Counted from the first letter of the stretch, positions 51,361 to 61,359 are shown. The stretch: DNA of 64,000 nucleotides from Rhodospirillales bacterium (GCA_020638155.1 JACKJB010000006.1:1-64000), one strand, 5' to 3'. A program made the numbers and translations. Notes: generated by a model from the letters alone, not told the origin.

Positions 51361-52263
51361 TTAAAGATGCAGCATCTGGTTCATGATGCGATCGGCCTGT
51401 TTACGGGCGAAGGCAACATCGATATCGCTGCGCCGGACTTTGACCGGCAGCAAGCCGACCGGGGCGGCATCGCCGATCCGGATTTCCGGCAGGGTAAAGC
51501 GCAGGCAGTTTTTACTTTGCTCCGGCCGTTCCTGCTTGATGCCCATCATGTCGATCGATACATCAGTGTCTTCGAGCCGCACCAGCTGCTCCGCCGCCTT
51601 CAGGATCTCTGACAGGATCGCCAGGCTTTGCTGCGGCGGGATATCGGAAACCGGGGGTTTTTGATGCATCGCCTCGACCTTGGCACGGGCACGGTGCTGG
51701 CGGGCATGGCGCAGCACTTCGTCAAACAGGTGGTCCCGTACCGCGCCGCGTTCCTGCTGCTCATCTTCCTGCGGGGCGATGAAATGGTGATCGCGGAAAT
51801 TCACCGCAACCTGCGCCACTTCGCGCACCATCATGCCGCCCTGCATCGCCATGCCGAACGTGTTTTTCTCGCTGCGCACCACGCGCATCAGCGTATAGCA
51901 TTCTTCGGCGCCGCCATGATGGATATCGCGGAAAAAGCGCGGCAGGATATCGCCTTCGTGCAGCACATCATGGATATGGTTGGTTGCGGAAAACAGCCCG
52001 CGCAGCCGCGGTTCGGTCGCAAAATCCTGTTTGCTGCAGGAAAAGGCCGGCGGCAACCGCCCGGTAAGCGTCTCAAGATGTTCCGCCATCTGCGTGACCG
52101 CAGGCCGCAACTGCCGCCGGTAAGAACCAATCAGCCGCATGCGCGGGTCAATCTGCTGCACCGCCTGTTCGGTCAGCCGGTCGATCAACGCGGGATCAAG
52201 CCGCAATGCGCCTTGCCGGTCAGGATTGTGAACTTTGCGGAATAAAGAACGTAATGGTTTCAT
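51361..52263 (-). CDS. Protein of unknown function with His-rich helical core
   Basis: A 300-residue soluble protein. The ATG at 52263 has GGAGGG just upstream and is preferred to the one 12 bp earlier. It is basic, helical and has several His-containing segments (NHIHDVLHEGD, RDIHHGGAEECY, NFRDHHFI, RHARQHRAR). These could bind metal, though no named motif is met. No signal or membrane segment and no family recognised. It stands as a single gene. Confidence 0.62.
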   Translation of the reverse strand: MKPLRSLFRKVHNPDRQGALRLDPALIDRLTEQAVQQIDPRMRLIGSYRRQLRPAVTQMAEHLETLTGRLPPAFSCSKQDFATEPRLRGLFSATNHIHDVLHEGDILPRFFRDIHHGGAEECYTLMRVVRSEKNTFGMAMQGGMMVREVAQVAVNFRDHHFIAPQEDEQQERGAVRDHLFDEVLRHARQHRARAKVEAMHQKPPVSDIPPQQSLAILSEILKAAEQLVRLEDTDVSIDMMGIKQERPEQSKNCLRFTLPEIRIGDAAPVGLLPVKVRRSDIDVAFARKQADRIMNQMLHL

Positions 52264-52372
52264 GGCACCCTCCATAACGCTTGCACGAAGCCAAGATGTT
52301 ATGACTAATTTACATTAGGATTTATAAATATATGCGGCGCACAATGCAACAAAAATCGGAGGGGGAGAATGG

Positions 52373-52963
52373 TTATTTTACACCAGGGTCACGCGGCAAA
52401 GGACAGTAATACCGCAGTGAGCATCTCAAGATTGTATCCGTATCTAATCCACGATCAAGCAATTCGGTTCTTCCTGCCAATGTTTCCGAATGAGTCAGTA
52501 CTTCCTGGAATTCATGAATGTGAAAAAGCTGTGAAATTTTATCAGCAGTTATATCCTGGTCATCCGGATGGATGAGAATGTCGAAAGGCTGGGGCTTGTA
52601 ATGCTTGCTTTCAATTTGGACCCCAACAAGAAGCGTAACCGGTTCGCCCTGTCTTTTAACTAAATCAATCAGAGCGCGCGCCGTATGGAACAACCCCCTG
52701 CTTCCCTTGACCCCGACATAGCGCATACCGTCTTCATCAGCATAAAGATTCTTTTCTAATAGGGTGATGAGGTCTTCATGCTCCTGCGCCAGCATTTTTT
52801 GGCGTTCATCTTCAGTCGCGGTAATCATCATGAACGCCCTTGTCCATTGGGCGGTTTCATCTGATGACGCTTTTTCCTCTGCGCAGATCTTCTGAATTTC
52901 GCGTAAACGGTCCTGATGGTTTTTCTGCCGGAAATGCCCGGCCGCATCTATAACATTACTCAT
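52373..52963 (-). CDS. Protein of unknown function downstream of guaA
   Basis: A 196-residue soluble protein, helical in its first half and mixed alpha/beta in the second. No signal, membrane segment or named motif. A GGAGA sits very close to the ATG, so the exact start is uncertain. Its GC is lower than that of guaA. It follows guaA on the same strand after 75 bp. Confidence 0.58.
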   Translation of the reverse strand: MSNVIDAAGHFRQKNHQDRLREIQKICAEEKASSDETAQWTRAFMMITATEDERQKMLAQEHEDLITLLEKNLYADEDGMRYVGVKGSRGLFHTARALIDLVKRQGEPVTLLVGVQIESKHYKPQPFDILIHPDDQDITADKISQLFHIHEFQEVLTHSETLAGRTELLDRGLDTDTILRCSLRYYCPLPRDPGVK

Positions 52964-53038
52964 CTCATTTCTCCGGAGATGATGATAAATAGATTTTTAT
53001 GTTATGTCAAATAATATTCCTGTTGCAGCAGGGAACTC

Positions 53039-54628
53039 CTACTCCCACTCAATCGTACCCGGTGGCTTGCTCGTAATATCGTAAACCACGCGGTTGATGC
53101 CGCGGACTTCGTTGATGATCCTTGTGCTGACGCGGGAGAGGAAATCGTGATCGAAATGGTAGTAATCGGCGGTCATGCCGTCGGTTGAGGTGACGGCGCG
53201 CAGGGCGCAGACGTAATCATAGCTGCGCTCATCCCCCATAACGCCGACGGTGCGGACCGGGAGCAGCACGGCGAAAGCCTGCCAGATGGCATCGTACAGC
53301 CCGGCGCCCCGGATTTCTTCGAGATAGATCGTATCGGCTTTGCGCAGGATTTCGAGTTTTTCGCCAGTGATTTCGCCGGGAATGCGGATGGCCAGGCCCG
53401 GTCCGGGGAACGGGTGGCGGCCAACGAAGTCGGGGTGCATGCCAAGTTCGACCCCAAGGGCGCGCACTTCGTCCTTGAAAAGCTCGCGCAGCGGTTCGAC
53501 CAGTTTTAAATTCATGCGCTCTGGCAGGCCGCCGACATTGTGGTGGCTTTTGATCGTTACGCTCGGCCCGCCGGTGAAGGAGACGGATTCGATCACATCG
53601 GGATAGAGTGTGCCCTGCGCAAGGAAATCGGCACCGCCTATCCTTTTGGCGCAGTCTTCGAACACGTCGATGAACAGCCCGCCGATGATCTTGCGCTTCA
53701 TTTCAGGATCGCTCACGCCTTCAAGGCCGTTTAAAAACCGTTCGCCCGCGTCTTCATGGATTAATGGAATATTGTAATGATCGCGGAACAGCGCGACGAC
53801 CTGCTCTGACTCGCCGGCGCGCATCATGCCGGTATCGACATAGATACAGTGGAGCTGGTCGCCGATCGCCTCGTGCAGCAGCACGGCGGTCACCGATGAG
53901 TCAACCCCGCCGGACAAGCCGCAAATGACTTTTCCTGTGCCGACCTGCGCGCGGATTTTTTCGATCGCTTCTTCGCGGAAAGCCGCCATCGTCCAGTCGC
54001 CGCCGCAGCCGCAAACATTATGGGTGAAATTTTTCAGCAGCGCCGCGCCATGCGGGGTGTGCACGACTTCGGGGTGGAACTGCACCGCGTAGAATTTGCG
54101 CGCATCATCGGCGATCATCGCATAAGGCGCACCTTCGCTGGCCCCGACAATCCTGAACCCGTCCGGCAGCGCGCTCACGCGGTCGCCGTGCGACATCCAG
54201 ACCTGCTCATGCGCGCCCTTATCCCAGACGCCTTCCAGCAGGGTGTTGTGTTCTTTGACATCGACATAGGCGCGGCCGAATTCGCGCGTATCGCCTTTTT
54301 CAACCTTGCCGCCCAGCTGGGTCACCATGGTTTGCTGGCCGTAACAGATGCCAAACAGCGGCAGGTTCATGTCGAATATTTCCTGCGGCGCACGCGGGGA
54401 GTCTTTATCAGTGACGCTGCACGGCCCGCCGGACAGGACAATGCCCTTGGGCGCATAGGCCTTGATCCGCTCCGCCCCGGCCTGGTTAAACGGCCAGATT
54501 TCACAGTACACCCCGCTTTCCCGGACGCGGCGGGCGATCAGCTGGGTCACCTGCGATCCGAAATCAAGGATCAGGATCCGGTCGTGATGCTGGGGAAGGG
54601 ATACGGGTTCTGGCATGGCTGTCATCAT
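53039..54628 (-). CDS. guaA: GMP synthase (glutamine-hydrolysing)
   Basis: A 529-residue enzyme that turns XMP into GMP. The class I amidotransferase domain has Cys in FGICYGQQ and His-x-Glu in QFHPEVVHT. The ATP-pyrophosphatase domain has GLSGGVDSS, and the C-terminal dimerisation domain ends GTIEWE. Alternative starts a few codons downstream are possible. guaB, the preceding step, lies at the far end of the window. Confidence 0.97.
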   Translation of the reverse strand: MMTAMPEPVSLPQHHDRILILDFGSQVTQLIARRVRESGVYCEIWPFNQAGAERIKAYAPKGIVLSGGPCSVTDKDSPRAPQEIFDMNLPLFGICYGQQTMVTQLGGKVEKGDTREFGRAYVDVKEHNTLLEGVWDKGAHEQVWMSHGDRVSALPDGFRIVGASEGAPYAMIADDARKFYAVQFHPEVVHTPHGAALLKNFTHNVCGCGGDWTMAAFREEAIEKIRAQVGTGKVICGLSGGVDSSVTAVLLHEAIGDQLHCIYVDTGMMRAGESEQVVALFRDHYNIPLIHEDAGERFLNGLEGVSDPEMKRKIIGGLFIDVFEDCAKRIGGADFLAQGTLYPDVIESVSFTGGPSVTIKSHHNVGGLPERMNLKLVEPLRELFKDEVRALGVELGMHPDFVGRHPFPGPGLAIRIPGEITGEKLEILRKADTIYLEEIRGAGLYDAIWQAFAVLLPVRTVGVMGDERSYDYVCALRAVTSTDGMTADYYHFDHDFLSRVSTRIINEVRGINRVVYDITSKPPGTIEWE

Positions 54629-54775
54629 CAGGCTTTCTGTGGCTGCGATTATCCTATAAGCGGTTTTACCCGATCAACCGGAAAAATAGAAGTCAAAAGC
54701 GCGGTTGTCTGGCTGTGCCGCCTATGTCATAAATAAAAGGTGCGGTTTTTGTGTGTCTTTATATAGGGGTTTGTT

Positions 54776-55660
54776 ATGGGCGCTTCTGCCAAGCCTTCAA
54801 TCAGTTTTGAGTTTTTTCCGCCGAAAACGCCGCAAGGGCGCGATGCGCTGATGGATGAAGCGCAGGCGCTTGCCGGGATGAATCCCGCTTTTATGACGGT
54901 AACCTACGGCGCGGGCGGATCGACCCGCGACTGGACCAAGGAAACAGCGATCGCAATTCAGGATATGACCGGGGTACAGACGGCGGCGCACCTGACCTGC
55001 ATCAACACGTTTAAATCCGGGATCCTTGATATTGCCGATGAATTATGGGCGGGCGGGATCCGGCATATCGTCGCGCTGCGCGGGGATATTCCCAAGGAAG
55101 ATTTGCCGCTGGAATATGATAACCCGGATTATTATCACTATGCGAGCGAACTGGTCGCGGGGCTGAAGGACAAATATGATTTTGAAATCTCCGTTGCCGC
55201 TTACCCGGAAAAGCACCCCGAGGCGCCAGACCTGGATACCGATATCGCGCATTTAAAACGCAAATGCGAGAGCGGCGCTACCCGCGCGATCACCCAGTTC
55301 TTTTTCGACAATGATGTTTATTTCCGCTTTCTCGACAAGGCCGCCGCTGCCGGGATCACAACGCCGATCGTGCCGGGGTTGCTGCCTGTGGCGAATTACA
55401 AAAAGATGCTGAAATTCGCCGCGATGTGCGGGGCGAACGTTCCGGACTGGCTGCATGAAAAATTCGAAGCCCATAGTAAAGACCAGGCCACGATGGATAA
55501 AATCGCCGTCGATATCCTGGCCGGGCAGGTTGATGCCATGATCGCAGGCGGCGCGCCGCACATCCATTTTTATACGCTTAATAAAGCGGATTTGACGATC
55601 AAAGCCTGTGCGCGCTGTAATATCAGGGAGAATACGCAAGCCCGAACTCTTAGCGCATAA
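54776..55660 (+). CDS. metF: 5,10-methylenetetrahydrofolate reductase
   Basis: A 294-residue flavoenzyme that makes 5-methyl-THF for methionine synthesis. SFEFFPPKTPQG at the start, TYGAGGSTRDWT, HLTCINTF, ALRGD and QFFFDNDVYFRF are family motifs. metE follows on the same strand, so the methyl donor and the acceptor enzyme are made together. Confidence 0.96.
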   Translation: MGASAKPSISFEFFPPKTPQGRDALMDEAQALAGMNPAFMTVTYGAGGSTRDWTKETAIAIQDMTGVQTAAHLTCINTFKSGILDIADELWAGGIRHIVALRGDIPKEDLPLEYDNPDYYHYASELVAGLKDKYDFEISVAAYPEKHPEAPDLDTDIAHLKRKCESGATRAITQFFFDNDVYFRFLDKAAAAGITTPIVPGLLPVANYKKMLKFAAMCGANVPDWLHEKFEAHSKDQATMDKIAVDILAGQVDAMIAGGAPHIHFYTLNKADLTIKACARCNIRENTQARTLSA

Positions 55661-55765
55661 CCCGTTATTATTTTATCCATTCCAGCTTGTCAGTCCCCCC
55701 TATATAGGCTTTAATAAGCTCCGGTATTATTGGGTTTACACATAGATATATAAGAGAGGATTCTT

Positions 55766-58063
55766 ATGGTTTTGGCACTTAATCTCGGTTTCCCCCGCGT
55801 CGGCGCAGCCCGCGAGTTGAAAAAAGCGACGGAAAGCTATTGGAAAGGCAATCTTAGCAAGGATGACTTGCTGAAAACGGGTAAGGAAATTCGTCTGCGC
55901 CACTGGCAGATGCAAAAAGATGCCGGGATCAGCCACATCCCTGTGAACGACTTTTCTTTTTACGACCAGATGCTCGACATGAGCTGCCTGCTTGGCGCGG
56001 TGCCGGAGCGTTATGACTGGGACGGCGAGATGGTCGACCTGGATACGTTTTTCGCCATGGCCCGCGGCAACGATAAAACCATCGCGATGGAAATGACCAA
56101 ATGGTTCGATACCAACTATCACTACATCGTGCCGGAGCTTGATAAAGGGCAGATGTTTACGTTGTCCTCAATGAAAATTTTTGAAGAAGTCATGGAAGCC
56201 CGTGATGCCGGACTTTCCGCCGTTCCGGTTCTGATCGGCCCGGTGACTTACTTAAGCCTTGCGAAATCGCGCGATGAGAATTTCGATCCGGTCTCCCTGA
56301 TTGAAAGCCTGATCCCGGTTTATGCTGAAATCTTCAACCGCCTGAAAGGGTATGAGTGCGGCTGGGTCCAAATGGACGAGCCTTACCTGGCGATGGATCT
56401 GTCCGATGCGCAGAAAAAAGCATACGAGATAGCCTATGAAGAGCTGGCCCGTGCGGTGCCGGACATGAATATTTTCATGACCACTTATTTTGAAGGGCTG
56501 CGCGATAATCTTGATCTGGCATTTTCCCTGCCGGTCACCGCGCTGCATGTCGATCTGGTCCGCGCGCCGGAACAGCTTGATGCCTGCCTTGCCAAAGCCA
56601 AGGAAACCGGCAAGCATCTGACGCTTGGCCTGGTTGACGGCCGTAATATCTGGAAGAACGATCTGTCCGCATCGATGGCTATGATTGAAAAAGCCAAGGC
56701 CGCGCTGGGTGAAGACATGGTTTCCGTTGCCGGCAGCTGCTCGCTGCTGCACAGCCCGATCGATCTTGATCTGGAAACGGCGATGGATCCGCAGATCAAA
56801 AGCTGGCTCGCCTTTGCCAAGCAAAAACTGTCTGAGATTGCGACACTGGCTAAAGGCGGGGCAGAAGGGCGCGATGCCATATCCGCTGAGTTGGCGGCAA
56901 GCGATAAAGTCGCCGAAGACCGCAAGACATCCAGCCGGATTCATAACCCGAAAGTCAAAGAGCGCATGGCGGCCATCACAGCCGACATGATTAACCGCAA
57001 AAATTCATTCGATGTCCGCCAGAACGCGCAGCGTGATAAATATCACCTGCCCGCATTCCCGACGACCTCGATCGGGTCTTTCCCGCAAACGCAGGAAATC
57101 CGTAAGGCCCGTGCCGCCTTTAAGAAAGGCGATCTTGATGCGGCGTCTTATGAAACGGCGATGAAAAAAGAAATCGAGCATGTCGTTAAATACCAGGAAG
57201 ATATCGGTATGGACGTGCTGGTCCATGGCGAGCCGGAACGGAACGACATGGTCGAATATTTTGGGGAACAGCTTGACGGCTTTACATTTTCCAAGAATGG
57301 CTGGGTCCAGTCTTACGGCTCGCGCTGCGTGAAGCCGCCGATTATTTTCGGTGATGTGTCCCGTCCGGAACCGATGACGGTCAAATGGTCGTCTTACGCG
57401 CAAAGCCTGACGGACAAGCCGATGAAAGGCATGCTGACCGGGCCGATCACGATCCTGTGCTGGTCTTTCGAGCGTAACGATCAAAGCCGTGAAGAGACCT
57501 GCAAGCAGATCGCTCTTGCCCTGCGTGATGAAGTTGCCGATCTTGAGCAAGCCGGGATCACCATCATCCAGATGGACGAACCGGCGATCCGCGAAGGTCT
57601 GCCGCTGCGCCGTGCCGATTGGGATGCGTATCTGAAATGGGCAGTTGATTCTTTCAAACTGTCTGTCTGCACGGTTGAGGATTCAACGCAGATCCACACC
57701 CATATGTGCTATTCCGAGTTCAACGATATCATCGACTCTGTCGGTGCGCTGGATGCGGATGTGATCTCGATTGAAACCAGCCGCTCGCAAATGGAATTGC
57801 TGGATGCGTTCGTTGCCTATAAATACCCGAACGAAATCGGGCCGGGCGTCTATGACATCCACAGCCCGCGTATCCCGAACAAGCAGGAAATGGTCGACCT
57901 GATGGAAAAAGCCAGCAAGGTGATCGATCCCGACCTATTGTGGGTGAACCCGGATTGCGGTCTGAAAACCCGAGGCTGGGCAGAGGTCGAACCGGCGCTT
58001 AAACATATGGTTGACGCTGCTAAAGCGATGCGTGAAAAAATGAAAGCAAGCAAGGCCGCATAA
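55766..58063 (+). CDS. metE: Cobalamin-independent methionine synthase
   Basis: A 765-residue zinc enzyme that transfers the methyl of 5-methyl-THF-Glu3 to homocysteine. It has two similar TIM-barrel halves. Zinc and substrate motifs are visible as THMCYSEF (His, Cys), the Glu of FISIETSRS-like region, and NPDCGLKTR (Cys). The N-terminal LGFPRVGAARELKKA is typical. It lies 105 bp after metF. I saw no recognisable SAM or B12 riboswitch in that leader. Confidence 0.96.
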   Translation: MVLALNLGFPRVGAARELKKATESYWKGNLSKDDLLKTGKEIRLRHWQMQKDAGISHIPVNDFSFYDQMLDMSCLLGAVPERYDWDGEMVDLDTFFAMARGNDKTIAMEMTKWFDTNYHYIVPELDKGQMFTLSSMKIFEEVMEARDAGLSAVPVLIGPVTYLSLAKSRDENFDPVSLIESLIPVYAEIFNRLKGYECGWVQMDEPYLAMDLSDAQKKAYEIAYEELARAVPDMNIFMTTYFEGLRDNLDLAFSLPVTALHVDLVRAPEQLDACLAKAKETGKHLTLGLVDGRNIWKNDLSASMAMIEKAKAALGEDMVSVAGSCSLLHSPIDLDLETAMDPQIKSWLAFAKQKLSEIATLAKGGAEGRDAISAELAASDKVAEDRKTSSRIHNPKVKERMAAITADMINRKNSFDVRQNAQRDKYHLPAFPTTSIGSFPQTQEIRKARAAFKKGDLDAASYETAMKKEIEHVVKYQEDIGMDVLVHGEPERNDMVEYFGEQLDGFTFSKNGWVQSYGSRCVKPPIIFGDVSRPEPMTVKWSSYAQSLTDKPMKGMLTGPITILCWSFERNDQSREETCKQIALALRDEVADLEQAGITIIQMDEPAIREGLPLRRADWDAYLKWAVDSFKLSVCTVEDSTQIHTHMCYSEFNDIIDSVGALDADVISIETSRSQMELLDAFVAYKYPNEIGPGVYDIHSPRIPNKQEMVDLMEKASKVIDPDLLWVNPDCGLKTRGWAEVEPALKHMVDAAKAMREKMKASKAA

Positions 58064-58065
58064 CT

Positions 58066-58845
58066 ATGTTCATGAGAAGACTTAAGCGAATTTCTCTCAT
58101 CCTTAACGCTAAAGCGGCAGTGATTGCCGCTTTAGCTATTTTATCGACATATATATGCATTACGTTCGGCCTGACCGCCGATTTTCCTTTGACACTGATT
58201 GCCACAGCGATTGTCTTCCCGGTTGTATTTTCGATTGGCGGTGCTTATAAGCGGCGGGAAGCTGCGCTGGATGATTACGGATCGTTGAAAGCGCATGGCC
58301 GGGCAATCTATTTTGCGACCCGCGATTGGATGGAAACACCAGACGAGGATTCCTTAAACAAGGCCCGCAAACTTTTAGAAAATCTTTTTATATCCTGCCG
58401 CACTCTTTTTTCAGAGCCGGTTTCAAAACTCCGTCAAAATGAAGACGCCGTTTACCGGGATTTTTCCCAACTTTCCCGTTTTATACGCGAAGAGCTTCGG
58501 GAAAAAGGCCTTGCCAGCGGGGAAGTCTCGCGCTGCAATCAATATTTAAGCAAAATGTTTGTTTCATTCGAGAGCATCAAACATATTTATCAGTACAGAA
58601 CCCCCCGCACCCTGCGCGCTTTCAGCGACTTTTTTATCACGACCCTGCCCTTTATATACGGGCCGTATTTTGCCCATCTGGCAACAGAAGTTGCCTCAGG
58701 GCTTGAATATGTGATGCCTGTCCTGCTGGCGATTATCCTGGTCAGCCTCGATAATATACAGGCGCATCTTGAAAACCCGTTTGACCAGGTCGGCGAAGAT
58801 GATGTTGCCATCAATGTCGAGGAGTTTATCGACCGGCTTTATTAA
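58066..58845 (+). CDS. Bestrophin-like anion channel family protein
   Basis: A 259-residue membrane protein with two N-terminal membrane helices, a helical middle and two more hydrophobic segments. TPRTLRAFSDFFITTLPF and the end LENPFDQVGEDDVAIN match the bestrophin/UPF0187 pattern (acidic patch after a Pro-Phe motif). It is likely a pentameric anion or ion channel. The ATG lies 2 bp after the metE stop, so it may be read with metE. A second ATG six bases on is possible. Confidence 0.78.
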   Translation: MFMRRLKRISLILNAKAAVIAALAILSTYICITFGLTADFPLTLIATAIVFPVVFSIGGAYKRREAALDDYGSLKAHGRAIYFATRDWMETPDEDSLNKARKLLENLFISCRTLFSEPVSKLRQNEDAVYRDFSQLSRFIREELREKGLASGEVSRCNQYLSKMFVSFESIKHIYQYRTPRTLRAFSDFFITTLPFIYGPYFAHLATEVASGLEYVMPVLLAIILVSLDNIQAHLENPFDQVGEDDVAINVEEFIDRLY

Positions 58846-59612
58846 GCCTGCGGCGGTTCAGGAGAATCCGGATTTTGATCCGTGCCAAATTCTTTGGCTT
58901 TAAGAGGCAGCTCTTTTTCAATGCGCTGTTTGAAAACGGTTATCTGTTTTTCAATCGCGGCCAGGTCATCCGTCAGTGTCATCGATTCAAAAAAGATCAT
59001 CGTTGGCGATGTTCCTTCGCTTTCCCGGAACCAGATCGCTTTGCGCGAGTCATTATAAACCGGGTATTGATTGCGCGGCTGGCGCAGAGCGCGGTCAACA
59101 TAGTCCATGAGGCGTTTTGCCGCTTCGACGAATTCTTTATCCTGCGCATAAAGCAGCGCATGAACGACTTCATGATCGCCTTTGGCACCCTGATCTTTTG
59201 TCGCAGTCTGCTGGTTCCCGGTAATAAATGTCGAAAAGGCCCGGATGGTTCCGTCGATCGTATAGCCTTCGCCCATATCCTGACGTTTTTTGAGCGGCTC
59301 AAGCGCTGTGATATGCACTTCCGGGCTTAGCGTTCTTTGATCGAAAATCTGCGGCAGGTATTTATTCGCCGCCTTCATGCACATGGCCGCGCAGCCTGCC
59401 GCAAGTTCGGTATCGGCGGAGAGCTTAATCATATGCGTGTTATCGGGACTGTAAAAAACCTGACTGTCGGCGCAGTCTTCCGGATAGCGCTTATAGCCCA
59501 GATCAAGCAATGCTTTTTCAGCCTGCGCGTAATCGCAGCCATCCAATCGCTGCAAGTCCGGCAGGCTGGCAGGGGGCTTCGCATTAAAAACGGAACGGTC
59601 AAGCTCAGTCAT
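58842..59612 (-). CDS. Protein of unknown function
   Basis: A 256-residue soluble protein with no signal peptide. The segment FYSPDNTHMIKLSADTELA followed by CAAMCMKAANKYLPQIFD faintly recalls the N-lobe of kinase-fold phosphotransferases, but no catalytic loop is visible, so I do not assign it. The C-terminus is an amphipathic helix and a Pro-rich end. Its stop overlaps that of the convergent bestrophin-like gene by 4 bp. Confidence 0.6.
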   Translation of the reverse strand: MTELDRSVFNAKPPASLPDLQRLDGCDYAQAEKALLDLGYKRYPEDCADSQVFYSPDNTHMIKLSADTELAAGCAAMCMKAANKYLPQIFDQRTLSPEVHITALEPLKKRQDMGEGYTIDGTIRAFSTFITGNQQTATKDQGAKGDHEVVHALLYAQDKEFVEAAKRLMDYVDRALRQPRNQYPVYNDSRKAIWFRESEGTSPTMIFFESMTLTDDLAAIEKQITVFKQRIEKELPLKAKEFGTDQNPDSPEPPQA

Positions 59613-59676
59613 AATTATCCATTACTCTCAAAAAAAGAGATATCCTTAATTATGGATATAAAAAATGTCAAATAGA

Positions 59677-60966
59677 TTAAATTTTGCGCTGCAGGATGGC
59701 GGCAAAAAAGCCATCGGTATTGTGGCGGTGTGGGCTTAAGCGCATGTAAAGCCCGTCAGCCCAGGGTTTATCCTGCTGCGGCACCGCTGTAAAATCAGGA
59801 TGTTTTTGTAAAAACGCCTCAATCTGCTCTTCGTTTTCCGCCGGGAACAGGGAGCAGGTTGCATATACAAGATGTCCACCCGGTTTTACGGTTTTGGCTA
59901 CGCGCTCTAAAATCTCTGCCTGAACCGGCAACAGCTCTTCCAGTGAGGGACCAAACACGCGCCAGCGCATATCCGGATTGCGGCGCCATGTCCCGCTGCC
60001 GCTGCAGGGGACATCGGCCAGCACGACATCGAATGTGCCCTTTTGCCGTTTGAGCCATTTTTTATGGCGTTCATCACTAAGCGGGCGCAGCTCGATCATG
60101 TCGCTGACCCCGGCACGTTTTAAACGCGGCTTTGATTTTTCAAGGCGGCGGCCGTCAAGATCCATCGCAACGATCCGGCCTTTGCCGCCCATCATATCAG
60201 CCAGCGCCAGCGTTTTGCCGCCCGCCCCGGCGCAATAATCGAGCACCTGCATGCCCGGCTGCACATCACAGGTCACGGCGATCAATTGCGAGCCTTCATC
60301 CTGGATATCGATCCAGCCTTTGATAAAAGCCTTGGTCTTGGAAATAAAGGCCTTGTCTTTGGCCCGCAGCCCCAGCGGACTGTAAGGGGTCGGCGCTGTA
60401 TGGACGCGGTCTTTGTGCAGGGCGTCTTCAACGGCTTTCCGGTCCGCCTTGCGCACATTGACGCGCAAATCAAGCGGCGCGGGCGTCAGCATCGCCAGCA
60501 TTTCTTTTTCCAGCGCATCGCCAAATAACGCGCGCAGCACCTCTTCCCGCTCGGGCGGGCATTCAAGGCGGACAGCTTCGGGCATATCGGGATGATCGAT
60601 CTGTTTGTCGGCGAGATATTTGGCGAACTTATGTTCGTCTTCGCTTAAAAGCTCCGGGCCGTATTTCGTCCCGTCGAACAGCTCAAGAATGTCAAAGATG
60701 CCGCTTTTTAATTCTACCAGCGCCAGATAGGTAATCACCCGGCTGCGCGGCGTATCGGCGCGGCCGGTTTTCTCAAGCCACCAGCCAAGGCGGGCATGGG
60801 TGCGCATAATCCCGTATGCCCGTTCGGCAATATTGGTCCGGTCCTTGGCACCGATAAAACGGCGCGCGCGCATGTAATCGCCGATCGTCGTATCCATAGG
60901 CACGGGACTGGCCTGGATGCTGGTCAGCAGTTCGATGGTTGATTTAATGCGGGATGCCGGTTTCAT
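59677..60966 (-). CDS. RsmB/NOL1-NOP2-type 16S rRNA m5C methyltransferase
   Basis: A 429-residue SAM-dependent RNA methyltransferase. The N-terminal helical NusB-like part is followed by the catalytic domain with SAM site DYCAGAGGKTLALA, DVPCSGSGTWRRNPD and the catalytic Cys in VYATCSLFPAENEEQ. RsmB methylates C967 of 16S rRNA; paralogues differ in target, so the exact site is open. The ATG at 60966 fits the domain start better than the one 30 bp upstream. Confidence 0.88.
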   Translation of the reverse strand: MKPASRIKSTIELLTSIQASPVPMDTTIGDYMRARRFIGAKDRTNIAERAYGIMRTHARLGWWLEKTGRADTPRSRVITYLALVELKSGIFDILELFDGTKYGPELLSEDEHKFAKYLADKQIDHPDMPEAVRLECPPEREEVLRALFGDALEKEMLAMLTPAPLDLRVNVRKADRKAVEDALHKDRVHTAPTPYSPLGLRAKDKAFISKTKAFIKGWIDIQDEGSQLIAVTCDVQPGMQVLDYCAGAGGKTLALADMMGGKGRIVAMDLDGRRLEKSKPRLKRAGVSDMIELRPLSDERHKKWLKRQKGTFDVVLADVPCSGSGTWRRNPDMRWRVFGPSLEELLPVQAEILERVAKTVKPGGHLVYATCSLFPAENEEQIEAFLQKHPDFTAVPQQDKPWADGLYMRLSPHRHNTDGFFAAILQRKI

Positions 60967-61005
60967 AATGAGGGGGGTTGTATCACAGACCTGCATTCCG
61001 CTGCT

Positions 61006-61042
61006 ACAAAAAAGAAAACCCCCGCAAAACCGCTACGGGGGT
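61006..61042 (-). terminator. Intrinsic terminator of the acidic secreted-protein gene
   Basis: On the minus strand ACCCCCGT (61042-61035) pairs with GCGGGGGT (61025-61018), followed by TTTTCTTTTTT. It ends the gene at 61063-61359 and precedes the rsmB-like gene. Confidence 0.82.
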
Positions 61043-61062
61043 GATCTTTAACCTGTACAGGA

Positions 61063-61359
61063 TTATTCTGCGTGCTCTTCTTCTACTGCCTCTTCTACAG
61101 CTTCGTCCGCAGCGGCAGCGTCATCATGCGCTTCCTCTGCTTCAGGATCGGCAGATCCTTCTTCAGCCGGGGCCGCGTCATCGGCAACCGCGGCCTCTTC
61201 TTCGAGAATCGCGTCCGCATCGACGGCTTCAGCCGCGACCTCTTCCGTTACAACATCTTCCACTACGGCGTCTTCCGCCGCATCGTCCGCCCATACCGTG
61301 CTCACCGGCGCAAAAGCCAGCAGCCCGGCAACCGTAAGGATGCCCAGCATTTTGTTCAT
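61063..61359 (-). CDS. Small secreted Ala/Glu/Asp-rich acidic protein
   Basis: A 98-residue protein with a clear signal peptide (MNKMLGILTVAGLLAFAPVS, cleaved after VWA). The 74-residue mature part is nearly all Ala, Glu, Asp and Val, so very acidic, low in complexity and probably unstructured in the periplasm. It could buffer cations or be a surface-linked spacer. No family is recognised. A good terminator follows, supporting a real single-gene transcript. Confidence 0.7.
   Translation of the reverse strand: MNKMLGILTVAGLLAFAPVSTVWADDAAEDAVVEDVVTEEVAAEAVDADAILEEEAAVADDAAPAEEGSADPEAEEAHDDAAAADEAVEEAVEEEHAE

Noticed and set aside
54629..54775. Possible SAM riboswitch before metF
   Set aside because: No SAM-II or other SAM riboswitch core could be recognised; the gap is short and AT-rich. 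The metE leader (55661-55765) also shows none.
58842..59612. Kinase-fold assignment for the 256-residue protein
   Set aside because: Only a faint N-lobe-like segment; no HxD or DFG-type motif is visible.
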